Translations under genes and position numbers: made by a program
Notes under the pieces: model-generated
What the model saw: only the letters and a program-made list of their open reading frames with translations
Told to the model about the DNA's origin: nothing
Database searches by the model: none
Shown: in pieces, positions 1-6,331 of the stretch
Layout of the letters: every line of letters starts with the position of its first letter
How positions within the stretch are numbered: position 1 is the first letter of the stretch
DNA from: a virus
IMG/VR virus record: IMGVR_UViG_3300016457_001481
Coordinates: 1-29,975 of that record
Strand: one strand, 5' to 3'
Length of the DNA: 29,975 bases

Positions 1-1017
1 TCATTGAACCTCGCGCCGGTTCTTGAGGCTCATAAAGTCCAGAACCTCGACCGCATCCGACATTTGTTCGGGGAGGAATCGGCCATAGGTTTTGTAGGTC
101 ACGGCCAGATTTGAGTGGCCCAAAACCTGTCCAACCTTCTCGATGGGAATGCCTGCGCCCAACATGTGAACCGCTGCGGAATGGCGCAGCTCATGGATCG
201 TCACATGCCCGATGCCGGACCTGCGGATCGCGGCGGTGACGCCTTTGCGGATGTTCGCAACCTGTCCCCCGGCATATTCGATAACGAAATCGGATAGGGC
301 GGCCTCATAAGCCGAATTCAGGGCTGCACGCACCGATCCATTCATGGGCACAATGGCGCGGCCTTTGCGGGTGATGCCGTCTTGGCGTCTCAGGTTGATG
401 ATTCCGCGCTCAAAGTCGATGCGATCCCATTTCAAATCCAACACAGCCCCGACACGCGCGGCGGTGCTGGTCAGCAAAATCAGCGCGAGACGGATGTGTG
501 GCGCGTCTGCACCCTCAATCAAAGCGCGGATCTCGCCCGCGTTCAGGATGCGCATGTCGGTCTCTGGTTTGACTGGACGCCAAATGTGCGGCGCTTTGTC
601 GATCTGTCGGCACTTCACAGCGTTGTTGAGCGCAGCTTTGAGGTGGCCAAGCTCTGTCCAGACCGTGCCGACACTTTTGCCCTCATCCAGCCGCTTTTTC
701 TCGTATGAAAGGCAAAGCGCCTTGTCGATGTCCTCGGGCCGGTATGCGCCAAAGTGGGGTAGGATCGCTTTGCCGGTGTAGCCCATCGTTTTGGCTGTGG
801 GCTTGTCTCCCAAATCCGAAACGTAGTCATTCCAAATCTCTGAAATGGTCGATCCGCGCGGCTTGCTCTTAAAGGTTTCCCGACGATAGACGTCTACGGC
901 CTCTGCCTCGGCCTCCGCTCTGGTGCGTGCCTCAAGCTGATAACGTCGTCGCTTTCCGTCCTCACGCCAATAGACGCAAAGCCCGCCTCTGAATTTTCCG
1001 ATAGTGATGTCTGGCAT
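1..1017 (-). CDS. int: Tyrosine-type site-specific integrase
   Basis: This 338-residue phage integrase would catalyse prophage insertion and excision by strand exchange between attP and attB through a covalent tyrosine-DNA intermediate. The catalytic set is visible: Arg188 (in TAARVG), Lys218, the HELRH box (His275, Arg278), His301 in LGHSN and the nucleophile, probably Tyr311 in KTYGRF. Residues of about 1-55 look like an arm-binding domain and 57-150 like a SAM-like core-binding domain. The start is supported by an upstream GGAGCGAG. It is the last gene of the leftward early operon, and its first 124 nt overlap the excisionase-like gene. The stop codon is the first three bases of the window, so the attachment site lies outside it. 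Confidence 0.96.
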   Translation of the reverse strand: MPDITIGKFRGGLCVYWREDGKRRRYQLEARTRAEAEAEAVDVYRRETFKSKPRGSTISEIWNDYVSDLGDKPTAKTMGYTGKAILPHFGAYRPEDIDKALCLSYEKKRLDEGKSVGTVWTELGHLKAALNNAVKCRQIDKAPHIWRPVKPETDMRILNAGEIRALIEGADAPHIRLALILLTSTAARVGAVLDLKWDRIDFERGIINLRRQDGITRKGRAIVPMNGSVRAALNSAYEAALSDFVIEYAGGQVANIRKGVTAAIRRSGIGHVTIHELRHSAAVHMLGAGIPIEKVGQVLGHSNLAVTYKTYGRFLPEQMSDAVEVLDFMSLKNRREVQ

Positions 1018-1175
1018 TGTTCTCGCTCCAATACGACTTGTTGGGGAATTCTAAACATGCGCCCAACCCGAAAGGCGCGCAACTCTCCCCGGTGGATCAT
1101 GTCTCTGATGGCTTGATCGGAGCAATCCCATCGAGACGCGAGAGTTTCGGGTGAAAACGGCTTTGCGTGTTCCAT
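894..1175 (-). CDS. Excisionase-like helix-turn-helix protein
   Basis: This 93-residue protein carries an N-terminal helix-turn-helix of the MerR/excisionase type (about residues 5-50: FSPETLASRW, AIRDMIHRG, FRVGRMFRIP) and a polar, arginine-rich tail. Position directly upstream of and overlapping int suggests a recombination directionality factor (Xis). That role is inferred, and a small transcription factor is possible. The ATG at 1175 is preferred because GAAGGG lies at proper spacing. A GTG at 1190 and an ATG at 1181 are in-frame alternatives. The C-terminal 41 codons are read in a different frame from the integrase N-terminus. Confidence 0.75.
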   Translation of the reverse strand: MEHAKPFSPETLASRWDCSDQAIRDMIHRGELRAFRVGRMFRIPQQVVLEREQCQTSLSENSEAGFASIGVRTESDDVISLRHAPERRPRQRP

Positions 1176-1186
1176 GGTCATTCCCT

Positions 1187-1549
1187 TCACTGCATCCCCA
1201 AGGCGTCTTTGTACATGTCGAGAACGGCCTCGAATTCGGCGCGTTTGTCGGGGTCTTCTTTGCGTAATTTCATGATTTGGCGCATGACTTTGGTGTCGTA
1301 CCCGCGCGCTTTGGCCTCTGCCATGACCTCCTTTTGTTGATCGGCAATAGCTTGTTTCTCCGCCGCTAGGCGCTCAAAGCGTTCGATGAATTGGCGCAGC
1401 TCGGCGGCGGTGACGCGATAAGCGTTGTCGGCGGCTTTTTCGAATGTCGGGTCATGTTTCATCGGGGGCTTTCCCTGTTTGCGTCGTTGGTCTTCATGCC
1501 GCTCACGCATGGCTTTCGCTATTTGGTCGCTAGGATCGTTCTGCGCCAT
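1187..1549 (-). CDS. GapR-like DUF2312 protein
   Basis: This 120-residue protein ends in a DUF2312/UPF0335 domain (about residues 48-119: TAAELRQFIERFERL, then EVMAEAKARGYD, then LRKEDPDKRAEFEAVLDMY), the family of the alphaproteobacterial nucleoid protein GapR. Family members bind overtwisted AT-rich DNA as coiled-coil assemblies and assist topoisomerases ahead of replication. The extra N-terminal 45 or so residues are charged and absent from typical chromosomal GapR of about 90 residues. A GAGGTGA ribosome site precedes the ATG. It lies in the early operon, so a role in phage replication or in altering host chromosome topology is likely but inferred. Confidence 0.88.
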   Translation of the reverse strand: MAQNDPSDQIAKAMRERHEDQRRKQGKPPMKHDPTFEKAADNAYRVTAAELRQFIERFERLAAEKQAIADQQKEVMAEAKARGYDTKVMRQIMKLRKEDPDKRAEFEAVLDMYKDALGMQ

Positions 1550-1552
1550 GGC

Positions 1553-1831
1553 TCACCTCGGGGTCGCGATTTTACCCAACCATGCGTCGAATTCTGTGCG
1601 CAGGGTCAGAAAGCGTGTCTGGGCCTCGGTGTCCGTCGATAGGTCGCGGCGGCTTTTGATTTTGCAGACGTCACGCATGTACTCGGCGGCGGCTTCGGTC
1701 GTTAGGATTTGACCGGGCAACCCGATGCGGATCGCCGCGAATTTTTGAAAGCGCGGATCGTTGCAAATGATCCCGGCTTGCTGCGAGAGGGGCAAGGTGT
1801 CGAGGGGGCGTTTGTTAGGTTTTTCTGTCAT
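1553..1831 (-). CDS. Conserved hypothetical early phage protein
   Basis: This 92-residue soluble protein has a basic/proline N-terminus (TEKPNKRPLDTLPLSQQAG) and a predicted helical body (TTEAAAEYMRDVCKIKSRRDLSTDTEAQTRF). I do not recognise a named domain. It resembles small proteins that accompany early genes in rhodobacterial prophages, but no function can be assigned. AGGA lies nine bases before the ATG. It is 21 nt downstream of the methyltransferase and 3 nt upstream of the GapR-like gene, so it is clearly co-transcribed. Confidence 0.7.
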   Translation of the reverse strand: MTEKPNKRPLDTLPLSQQAGIICNDPRFQKFAAIRIGLPGQILTTEAAAEYMRDVCKIKSRRDLSTDTEAQTRFLTLRTEFDAWLGKIATPR

Positions 1832-1852
1832 TTTTGATCCTAAAAATTAAAG

Positions 1853-3076
1853 CTAATTTGTGTTTGCGGTGGCTGTGTCTGGGGCGGCATCCAGATCCAC
1901 CCAGCCGAGGCCGTGGGCAGCGCTGAGAGTGCGCCACGCATATGCCGCCTCCAAAGGCACCACTCCGTTTCCGAGCAGTCGCAAAGCGCGTGGCCTCTGG
2001 GCCAGCCCATGAGCCAGGTCACGAAGGCCGGTGAGAGCCTTTGCTTGGTCCACCAATCCCGGCGTTTCGATTTCCACCGCTCGTAGGACTGTTTCGATTT
2101 CCAAGCCGTGCGTGCGGGCACAGATCCTGCGGGCCTCGTCTGAGGAGAATATGGCCGCGAGATTGAGCGCGGCGGTTTTGATATCGCGGCGCGAAAAAGA
2201 AGGCGTGCAAGTTGGGTTTTGTCGAATGATAGATGCCCATGCGGTTGCGTCATTTGGGGGGGGTGGAAAAAGCTGTACGCGACCATATTCGGTAGTTGGT
2301 CCATGTGGGCTTTTCCCGTTGATGTGGTGATATGCTTCGTGCTGTTTTCGCCTTTGTGGTCCCGCGCGGCGGGGGTGGCCCAGTTCTGTAGAATTTTTTC
2401 CACATTCCGGGTAAAATCGTTGTTTCCCGCCGCACTGTTTCCGTTCCTCGCGGGAGTCCCGGACATTGGCGTCGGCCAGCTTTTCACGACCTCTTGGAGG
2501 TCCGGGCCGCCCGCATCGCGCGCTTGTCGATTGCTGTTCGCTCCGCCCGTCATCCCTTTCGCGGTGGGCCACAATGAAAACTCTCTGGCGTTCATGCGGC
2601 GCGCCGACTTCCGACGCTGAGAATAGGCCCACCGCAGTCTGGAACTCCAATTCGTGTAGTTTTCGAAGCACGGTTTCGAGGCCGAGGCTAAGATGCCCGG
2701 AGACGTTCTCGAAAAAGCACCATCGCAATCCGGTGCCGATCTCGTTGATGATACGCGCAATGTCTGGCCATAGGTGACGCTCGTCGGTTTCGCCCTTTCG
2801 GGATCCGGCGTGACTAAACGGTTGGCATGGGTATCCAGCGAGGAGGGTGTCAAATGCGCCGGCGAATGGCACTGCGTTGAATGTGGCGACATCGTCCCAG
2901 ATTGGGGCCGGTGCGAAATATCCGGCGCGTTGAGCGGCGATGATGGTCGATCTTGGGTATTCATCCCATTCGACAAAGCAGCGCGTGTGGAATTCTGGCT
3001 CGGCGAGCATGAGGCCCATATCCAAGCCTCCGCCTCCTGCGCAGAGGGACAATCCGTTTCTGGGTGGTAACACCAT
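1853..3076 (-). CDS. DNA (cytosine-5) methyltransferase
   Basis: This protein of about 407 residues transfers a methyl group from S-adenosylmethionine to C5 of cytosine in DNA. Class motifs appear in order: motif I LSLCAGGGGLDMGL (about residues 9-22), motif IV GYPCQPFS with catalytic Cys84, motif VI FFENVSGH (about 122-129), motif VIII PHERQRVFIVA (about 160-170) and motif X LLGNGVVP (about 366-373). The variable stretch between VIII and X would be the target-recognition domain. No restriction endonuclease is adjacent, so it is an orphan enzyme that may protect phage DNA or alter host regulation. The start is uncertain. ATG 3115 is an in-frame alternative that would overlap the upstream mini-ORF, and neither start has a strong ribosome site. 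A longer extension to 3412 would run through the upstream gene and is rejected. Confidence 0.93.
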   Translation of the reverse strand: MVLPPRNGLSLCAGGGGLDMGLMLAEPEFHTRCFVEWDEYPRSTIIAAQRAGYFAPAPIWDDVATFNAVPFAGAFDTLLAGYPCQPFSHAGSRKGETDERHLWPDIARIINEIGTGLRWCFFENVSGHLSLGLETVLRKLHELEFQTAVGLFSASEVGAPHERQRVFIVAHRERDDGRSEQQSTSARCGRPGPPRGREKLADANVRDSREERKQCGGKQRFYPECGKNSTELGHPRRAGPQRRKQHEAYHHINGKSPHGPTTEYGRVQLFPPPPNDATAWASIIRQNPTCTPSFSRRDIKTAALNLAAIFSSDEARRICARTHGLEIETVLRAVEIETPGLVDQAKALTGLRDLAHGLAQRPRALRLLGNGVVPLEAAYAWRTLSAAHGLGWVDLDAAPDTATANTN

Positions 3077-3084
3077 GTCATTGA

Positions 3085-3165
3085 TCACTTCATCCGATAG
3101 AGGATTTCGAGCCATGCCCAATGGGAAGCCGCGCCGATGGCGAGGCAGGCAAGGGCGCAGATCAT
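3085..3165 (-). CDS. Possible 26-residue membrane peptide
   Basis: A short ORF starts in an ATGA overlap with the upstream gene's stop and ends 8 nt before the methyltransferase start. The product has one hydrophobic stretch (CALACLAIGAA) followed by aromatic residues and a short basic end (YRMK), as in a single-pass membrane peptide. The overlap pattern matches the rest of this operon, which supports translation. Its small size makes chance a real possibility. Confidence 0.4.
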   Translation of the reverse strand: MICALACLAIGAASHWAWLEILYRMK

Positions 3166-3437
3166 GCGGCCACCTCGTCGCTTTGGGCGGCAAGGGTGCG
3201 ACCTGCGCTTTTGATCCAGTTGCCGATTGCCTCCTCCTCAGAGGCTCCAAAACCAGAAATCCCGTGCAACGAAATTTCGGCCATATGTGAGGCGGGCCAG
3301 TTTTCGCCGCGTGGGATTGTGTATGTGCCGCCGCTCTCGATCGTTTCATTGAAAAACGCGTCTTTGCGTTCAGGCCATTCCAGATCAATGACGCGCGCGA
3401 AAAAGCGGGCAAGGTGGTTTTCGATGTCGGCGATCAT
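3162..3437 (-). CDS. Hypothetical early phage protein
   Basis: This 91-residue acidic protein of unknown function begins MIADIENHLARFF, continues with a strand-rich middle (ESGGTYTIPRGENW) and ends in a helix (SEEEAIGNWIKSAGRTLA). The final helix resembles the small 'EEAIGNWI' tails of other phage early proteins, but I cannot name a family. ATG 3437 overlaps the upstream stop as ATGA. A 44-codon upstream extension would cover the neighbour and is rejected. It is co-transcribed with the methyltransferase genes. Confidence 0.7.
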   Translation of the reverse strand: MIADIENHLARFFARVIDLEWPERKDAFFNETIESGGTYTIPRGENWPASHMAEISLHGISGFGASEEEAIGNWIKSAGRTLAAQSDEVAA

Positions 3438-3685
3438 GCGGTGATCCCTTCCCAAAGCAATCGCATAGGTGCGGCGGTGGCTTTTGCGCGACGGCTCAAA
3501 ACGGCGCGGCGGCGATGTGTTGCACGGCGGCGCGCCAAGTCCGGGCAATCTCCCCAAGTGGCTGCGCAAATCCGATTGAGGATATAGCGGGCAAGGGGCT
3601 TGCCGCGCTGGTCTGCGATGTCGCGCAACTTGGCGGCTCTGCGGTCGCCGGACATGGCCGCAAGGCGGCGGATCAGGGCAATCAT
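3434..3685 (-). CDS. Hypothetical basic early protein
   Basis: This 83-residue protein is strongly basic, with arginine clusters (ARRRATHRRRAVLSRRAK) and a predicted helical N-terminus (MIALIRRLAAMSGDRRAAKLRDIA). The charge suggests nucleic-acid contact, but there is no recognised fold. It is joined to both neighbours by ATGA overlaps at 3685 and 3437, so translation of the three genes is probably coupled. Confidence 0.6.
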   Translation of the reverse strand: MIALIRRLAAMSGDRRAAKLRDIADQRGKPLARYILNRICAATWGDCPDLARRRATHRRRAVLSRRAKATAAPMRLLWEGITA

Positions 3686-3921
3686 GTTTTGACCCCCGGT
3701 GATTTTTCGTCGCTGGTTGATGTTACTTTGTGAGCCTCAATCCATTCGCGCAGATCGCCTGCGCGATAGCGGACAGAGCGGCCAATCTTGACCATTGGCG
3801 GGCCATCGCCGCGCACAGCGGATACTTCGAGATAGCGGACACTGAGGCCCAAATGTTCAAATACTTCGCGGCGTGAAAGCAGGCGATCATCTGATAGAAA
3901 AGGCTGTTGCGGCTGCGTCAT
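3682..3921 (-). CDS. AlpA/MerR-like small DNA-binding protein
   Basis: This 79-residue protein has the compact winged helix-turn-helix of AlpA-like and excisionase-like regulators. LLSRREVFEHLGLSVRYLEVSAVRGDGPPMVKIGRSVRYRAGDLREWIEAHK contains the recognition helix and the family's GPP-x(3)-GR-x-VRY wing. The likely role is a transcription factor or directionality factor in the early operon. Being well upstream of int, and with another HTH protein next to int, it may be the regulator rather than Xis. The ATG overlaps the upstream TGA, and AAAGGAGG inside the upstream gene's end serves as its ribosome site. Confidence 0.82.
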   Translation of the reverse strand: MTQPQQPFLSDDRLLSRREVFEHLGLSVRYLEVSAVRGDGPPMVKIGRSVRYRAGDLREWIEAHKVTSTSDEKSPGVKT

Positions 3922-4067
3922 TTGCGGCCTCCTTTCCCGAACGGGCTGGCCTGTTTGACTTTCGGGCCTTTGCTTTTGGCGCTGTCGAGTTCGCTTTGCA
4001 GGTGTGCGAGGCCGATGGCCAAGGCGAGGGCGGCGCTAAAGCCGATGATGATGGCGAGGGTGGTCAT
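3918..4067 (-). CDS. Small single-pass membrane protein
   Basis: This 49-residue protein is easily missed because of its length. An N-terminal hydrophobic helix (LAIIIGFSAALALAIGLA, residues 4-21) is followed by a charged cytoplasmic-type tail (LQSELDSAKSKGPKVKQ). ATGA overlaps at both ends lock it into the operon, and its last codons supply the AAAGGAGG ribosome site of the next gene. The function is unknown. Early small membrane proteins of phages often act on host envelope or division targets, which is only inference here. Confidence 0.65.
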   Translation of the reverse strand: MTTLAIIIGFSAALALAIGLAHLQSELDSAKSKGPKVKQASPFGKGGRK

Positions 4068-4237
4068 GCCGAATGCCCCTTTGATGTTTCGTTGATGTTG
4101 GTGATTTTTCTCAGGATGCGCTCAAGGACATTGGCGACATGTTCATCGCTGCCCATAAGTGGATGGCCGTGCGCATCGGGAATTTCACTTTGAACAATGT
4201 TGGCGCAGCGCTTGCGCTCGCTTTCTGTTTTACCCAT
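4064..4237 (-). CDS. Small hypothetical early protein
   Basis: This 57-residue hydrophilic protein begins MGKTESERKRCANIVQSEIP and has a central helix (SDEHVANVLERILRKITNI). There is no recognisable domain. Its ATG follows the upstream stop by one base and its TGA overlaps the next ATG. Such end-to-end packing is the main argument that it is a gene. Confidence 0.6.
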   Translation of the reverse strand: MGKTESERKRCANIVQSEIPDAHGHPLMGSDEHVANVLERILRKITNINETSKGHSA

Positions 4238-4238
4238 G

Positions 4239-4514
4239 TCAAACAGCCTCTTGGATCGGCGCGGTGGGCTGCACCACGCGCAAGCGGGATGCGGCCAAGG
4301 TGGCGGCGATCATGCGGGCGCGGTCGATGGTTTCGCCGCGCGCTTCTTTGAGCGTGGCAAATGCCAGAGTGCGGCGCATGGGGGTGTGGGCTTCGGGGGT
4401 GTTGATGATTATCTGCGCGTGATCGACGCGGAGCGGATCAAGGCCGTAGATCAGCGCGCGGCCGTGCGTTGCGGCAAAGGACGCGCTGTCTGGGTTGGTG
4501 GTGTGGGTTTGCAT
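4239..4514 (-). CDS. First gene of the leftward early operon, hypothetical
   Basis: This 91-residue protein of unknown function has a polar N-terminus followed by LIYGLDPLRVDHAQIIINTPEAHTPMRRTLAFATLKEARGETIDRARMIAATLAASRL. The last part looks helical and the middle strand-rich. It carries the operon's best ribosome site (AAGGAGG at 4522-4528). The leftward promoter lies about 20 nt further upstream, so this should be the first protein made after repressor release. Confidence 0.72.
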   Translation of the reverse strand: MQTHTTNPDSASFAATHGRALIYGLDPLRVDHAQIIINTPEAHTPMRRTLAFATLKEARGETIDRARMIAATLAASRLRVVQPTAPIQEAV

Positions 4515-4540
4515 CGGTGTGCCTCCTTGTGATGGGAGAC

Positions 4541-4569
4541 AATAAAGGGGGAAATATCCCCTTAGTCAA
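4541..4569 (-). promoter_or_regulatory. Leftward lytic promoter with operator in spacer
   Basis: On the minus strand TTGACT (4569-4564) is separated by exactly 17 bases from TTTATT (4546-4541), a good sigma-70 promoter. The 17-base spacer is itself an operator with AAGGGG and CCCC arms, so repressor binding would directly block polymerase. It drives the operon from 4514 down to int. Confidence 0.85.
4545..4563. promoter_or_regulatory. Repressor operator O1
   Basis: The site AAGGGGGAAATATCCCCTT is an inverted repeat (AAGGGG/CCCCTT) with a 7-base centre. It shares a GGGGGAAATAT core with the site at 4575 and with sites flanking the repressor start. Its placement inside the leftward promoter indicates repression. 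Confidence 0.8.
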
Positions 4570-4574
4570 GACAA

Positions 4575-4593
4575 AAGGGGGAAATATTACCCA
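4575..4593. promoter_or_regulatory. Repressor operator O2
   Basis: A second copy, AAGGGGGAAATATTACCCA, has the same GGGGGAAATAT core 30 bases from O1 (about three helical turns), a spacing that suits cooperative binding. On the plus strand it also lies before a possible -10 (CATTAT, 4592-4597), so it may control a weak rightward promoter for the small membrane ORF at 4676. Confidence 0.7.
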
Positions 4594-4631
4594 TTATGTT
4601 TTGCAAAGAGATTCGGGGCGTGTTAAGCGGG

Positions 4632-4660
4632 CAAAAGAAAACCCCGCACGGGGCGGGGCT
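4632..4660 (-). terminator. Intrinsic terminator of the repressor operon
   Basis: Read leftward, AGCCCCGC and GCGGGGT form a GC-rich stem around a CCCGT loop, followed by TTTTCTTTT. It lies about 170 bases past the stop of the repressor-coupled gene. It would stop lysogenic transcripts before they reach the early operon. Confidence 0.85.
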
Positions 4661-4675
4661 TGGGGGGTGGTTAAA

Positions 4676-4849
4676 ATGCGTCATGTTCTATTGCTGATCG
4701 GTATGGTGCTCGGAACTGTTTTTATTGCAAGAGGTGTCGCGGATGGCGTATATGATCCGGCTTTTTCGTACTGGGCGGGCGTATCTCAAGGGTTTGGGTG
4801 GGGGATCTTCTTTTTAAGATTGTTTGGTCAGCTATTCCCATCTTCTTGA
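4676..4849 (+). CDS. Possible small membrane protein in immunity region
   Basis: This 57-residue ORF has a hydrophobic N-terminus (HVLLLIGMVLGTVFIARGVA) and a second hydrophobic stretch (WAGVSQGFGWGIFFLRLFGQLF), suggesting two membrane passes. It points rightward against the repressor operon and its end overlaps the end of the convergent gene by 22 bases. A GGTGG lies upstream of ATG 4676. A longer reading from 4469 would run through the operators and is not credible. Function is unknown and gene status is uncertain. Confidence 0.45.
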   Translation: MRHVLLLIGMVLGTVFIARGVADGVYDPAFSYWAGVSQGFGWGIFFLRLFGQLFPSS

Positions 4850-5616
4850 ATGTCTTTGGTGGGGCCTTCGATCATTTTGGTTTGTTCCGGGCCTTCAATC
4901 ATTGTGGTTGCTATGGGTCCTGCTATCGACAAAACCGTCAAAGATTCTGAGGTTAGTCCGAGGACAAAGGCGCCCCCTTTCATGGTTGATGAAACATAAT
5001 CTTTGAATTTTTCGTAAAATTGCCGTTGCTGCCTGTCTAGATCTTCATACTCTGCGGCAAAATCGGCAAAAACAGACTTTAATCGCCGCCTTATTTGATC
5101 ATCTGTCGCGCCGTGGCATTCATGCATGGTTCTTATTATGGATCTAAGTTCAAGTTTGAGGAATTCTCGCTGGACTTCATGTAAGGAAGATCCACTGACC
5201 TCATCAATCATTGCTTCCGTCGATTTAATAAAGTCTTCTCGGTTGAAGGGCTTTTGTTTTGTTATGCTTGTCGCCGATAAAGTGTGACCAATAAGTGTCA
5301 ATGTGGAAATGGTCTGCTTTGCTTGCGCTTTTACCAAGAAGTTTTCGACAGTAACCTGAAGGAGGCCATCAAAGACCGCAGTCTGAAATCCACGAACTTG
5401 GGAGATCATTCTGGTGATGTGATCTTCGGTTAGTGTGTTTATCATTGAAATTTCTTCGATTGCGTCGTCAAATAATCGCAATAGACGAAGTTTGGCGTCG
5501 CTCGCAGTTGTCGTGTCGAGGAGATCTTTGAGGCCAGTGTCTAGTTTCATGCTTTGAGGGTGATCGTAGAAAACACTATATAATTCAGCTATCTCGTAGC
5601 ATTTATTTTCAATCAT
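4828..5616 (-). CDS. Repressor-coupled gene of unknown function
   Basis: This protein of about 262 residues matches no family I recognise. It is predicted almost wholly helical, acidic, with a heptad-like stretch (DLDRQQRQFYEKFKDYVSS) before one hydrophobic C-terminal segment (GGAFVLGLTSESLTVLSIAGPIATTM). It then ends in a short duplicated MIEGP motif. ATG 5616 has GAGG at ideal spacing 13 bases after the repressor stop. ATG 5643 is an in-frame alternative overlapping the repressor. The DNA is visibly AT-richer than its neighbours, suggesting recent acquisition. Transcription with the repressor implies expression in the lysogen, as for superinfection-exclusion or abortive-infection genes, but that is inference. 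Confidence 0.85.
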   Translation of the reverse strand: MIENKCYEIAELYSVFYDHPQSMKLDTGLKDLLDTTTASDAKLRLLRLFDDAIEEISMINTLTEDHITRMISQVRGFQTAVFDGLLQVTVENFLVKAQAKQTISTLTLIGHTLSATSITKQKPFNREDFIKSTEAMIDEVSGSSLHEVQREFLKLELRSIIRTMHECHGATDDQIRRRLKSVFADFAAEYEDLDRQQRQFYEKFKDYVSSTMKGGAFVLGLTSESLTVLSIAGPIATTMIEGPEQTKMIEGPTKDIQEDGNS

Positions 5617-5629
5617 CGAAGCCTCAACA

Positions 5630-6280
5630 TTATTGGTTTCCATCTATTCTAACGGTTAAATCCCGCCCTAAATGCATCTTGATTGGTGCGGCCCATTTGA
5701 TTGCGACGTCATACATGGGCGGGGTGTCGGCGTGGAATGAAATCAAGTCGAATAGGCCCTCGGGCTGGCCATCGCGGCGGCGCAGGAGTTTGATCCACAC
5801 CATGCCGTTCGCATCCTCAATTACACAGCGGCGGCCGATGGCCTCCGCCGGGACACCCATCACCTCACGGGAATAAAACAGGACGTCACCCTCTTCATAG
5901 GCGGGTTCCATGGAGTTGCCCTCGACCTCGACCGCCACGATGCCATTTGGGCCAATCTGTGGTGGGCAAGCGACGTGATAGAGGCCTTCGCCTTTGGGAT
6001 AGGGGTCAGAGAGCTGGACCTGTGCGCCAGCTCCTACGCGTCCGGCGACTGCAATGGTTTTTGCGGCGTCAGCTAGGTTTCCATTGAAAAAGTCTTCTAC
6101 CGAAACGCCGAAGGCGGATGCAACTTTTAGGCCGTCGTCCACGTTGGTGGTTTTGGCTTTGCCTTGCATTAAGCCCTTGAGTTGATCGTATGAAACATCT
6201 GCGACAAGGGCGACGCTCCTGAGGGATCGGCCTGTTTGCTTGAGGGCATCTTCGAGGGCGTCTTTGAATGTCTTTTGCAT
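5630..6280 (-). CDS. S24-family (LexA/CI-like) phage repressor
   Basis: This 216-residue protein maintains lysogeny by binding operators and is inactivated by RecA-stimulated self-cleavage. The N-terminal XRE-type helix-turn-helix covers about residues 5-62 (RSLRSVALVADVSYDQLKGLMQG). The C-terminal S24 peptidase-like domain has Ser123 in EGNSMEP and Lys164 in WIKLLRR. An Ala-Gly cleavage bond is available at 79-80 or 84-85. An operator begins two bases upstream of the start codon, indicating autoregulation. There is no ribosome site before the ATG, so translation is probably from a very short leader. It is followed by a coupled unknown gene. Confidence 0.95.
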   Translation of the reverse strand: MQKTFKDALEDALKQTGRSLRSVALVADVSYDQLKGLMQGKAKTTNVDDGLKVASAFGVSVEDFFNGNLADAAKTIAVAGRVGAGAQVQLSDPYPKGEGLYHVACPPQIGPNGIVAVEVEGNSMEPAYEEGDVLFYSREVMGVPAEAIGRRCVIEDANGMVWIKLLRRRDGQPEGLFDLISFHADTPPMYDVAIKWAAPIKMHLGRDLTVRIDGNQ

Positions 6281-6281
6281 G

Positions 6282-6299
6282 TGGGGAAATATACCCTTT
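6282..6299. promoter_or_regulatory. Repressor operator O3
   Basis: TGGGGAAATATACCCTTT shares the GGGGAAATAT core of O1 and O2. It lies between the repressor's proposed -10 and its ATG, so occupancy would shut off repressor synthesis. Confidence 0.75.
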
Positions 6300-6323
6300 T
6301 ATCCAAAATTCTGAATGGAGCAA
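6296..6323 (-). promoter_or_regulatory. Probable repressor maintenance promoter
   Basis: On the minus strand TTGCTC (6323-6318) and TAAAAG (6301-6296) are 16 bases apart. Transcription would begin near 6289, leaving a leader of roughly nine bases before the repressor ATG at 6280. The match to sigma-70 consensus is moderate, as expected for an activated or weak maintenance promoter. Confidence 0.5.
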
Positions 6324-6331
6324 TTTTCCCC

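Noticed and set aside
1838-1855. Small AT palindrome AAATTA-AAGC-TAATTT before the methyltransferase stop
   Set aside because: It is too short and lacks a T tract in either useful direction. It probably reflects an AT-rich junction and ribosome-site region.
1840-3081. Long minus-strand ORF of 413 codons in another frame over the methyltransferase
   Set aside because: It overlaps almost the whole methyltransferase, whose catalytic motifs are unambiguous. The overlapping product is compositionally odd and has no recognisable domain.
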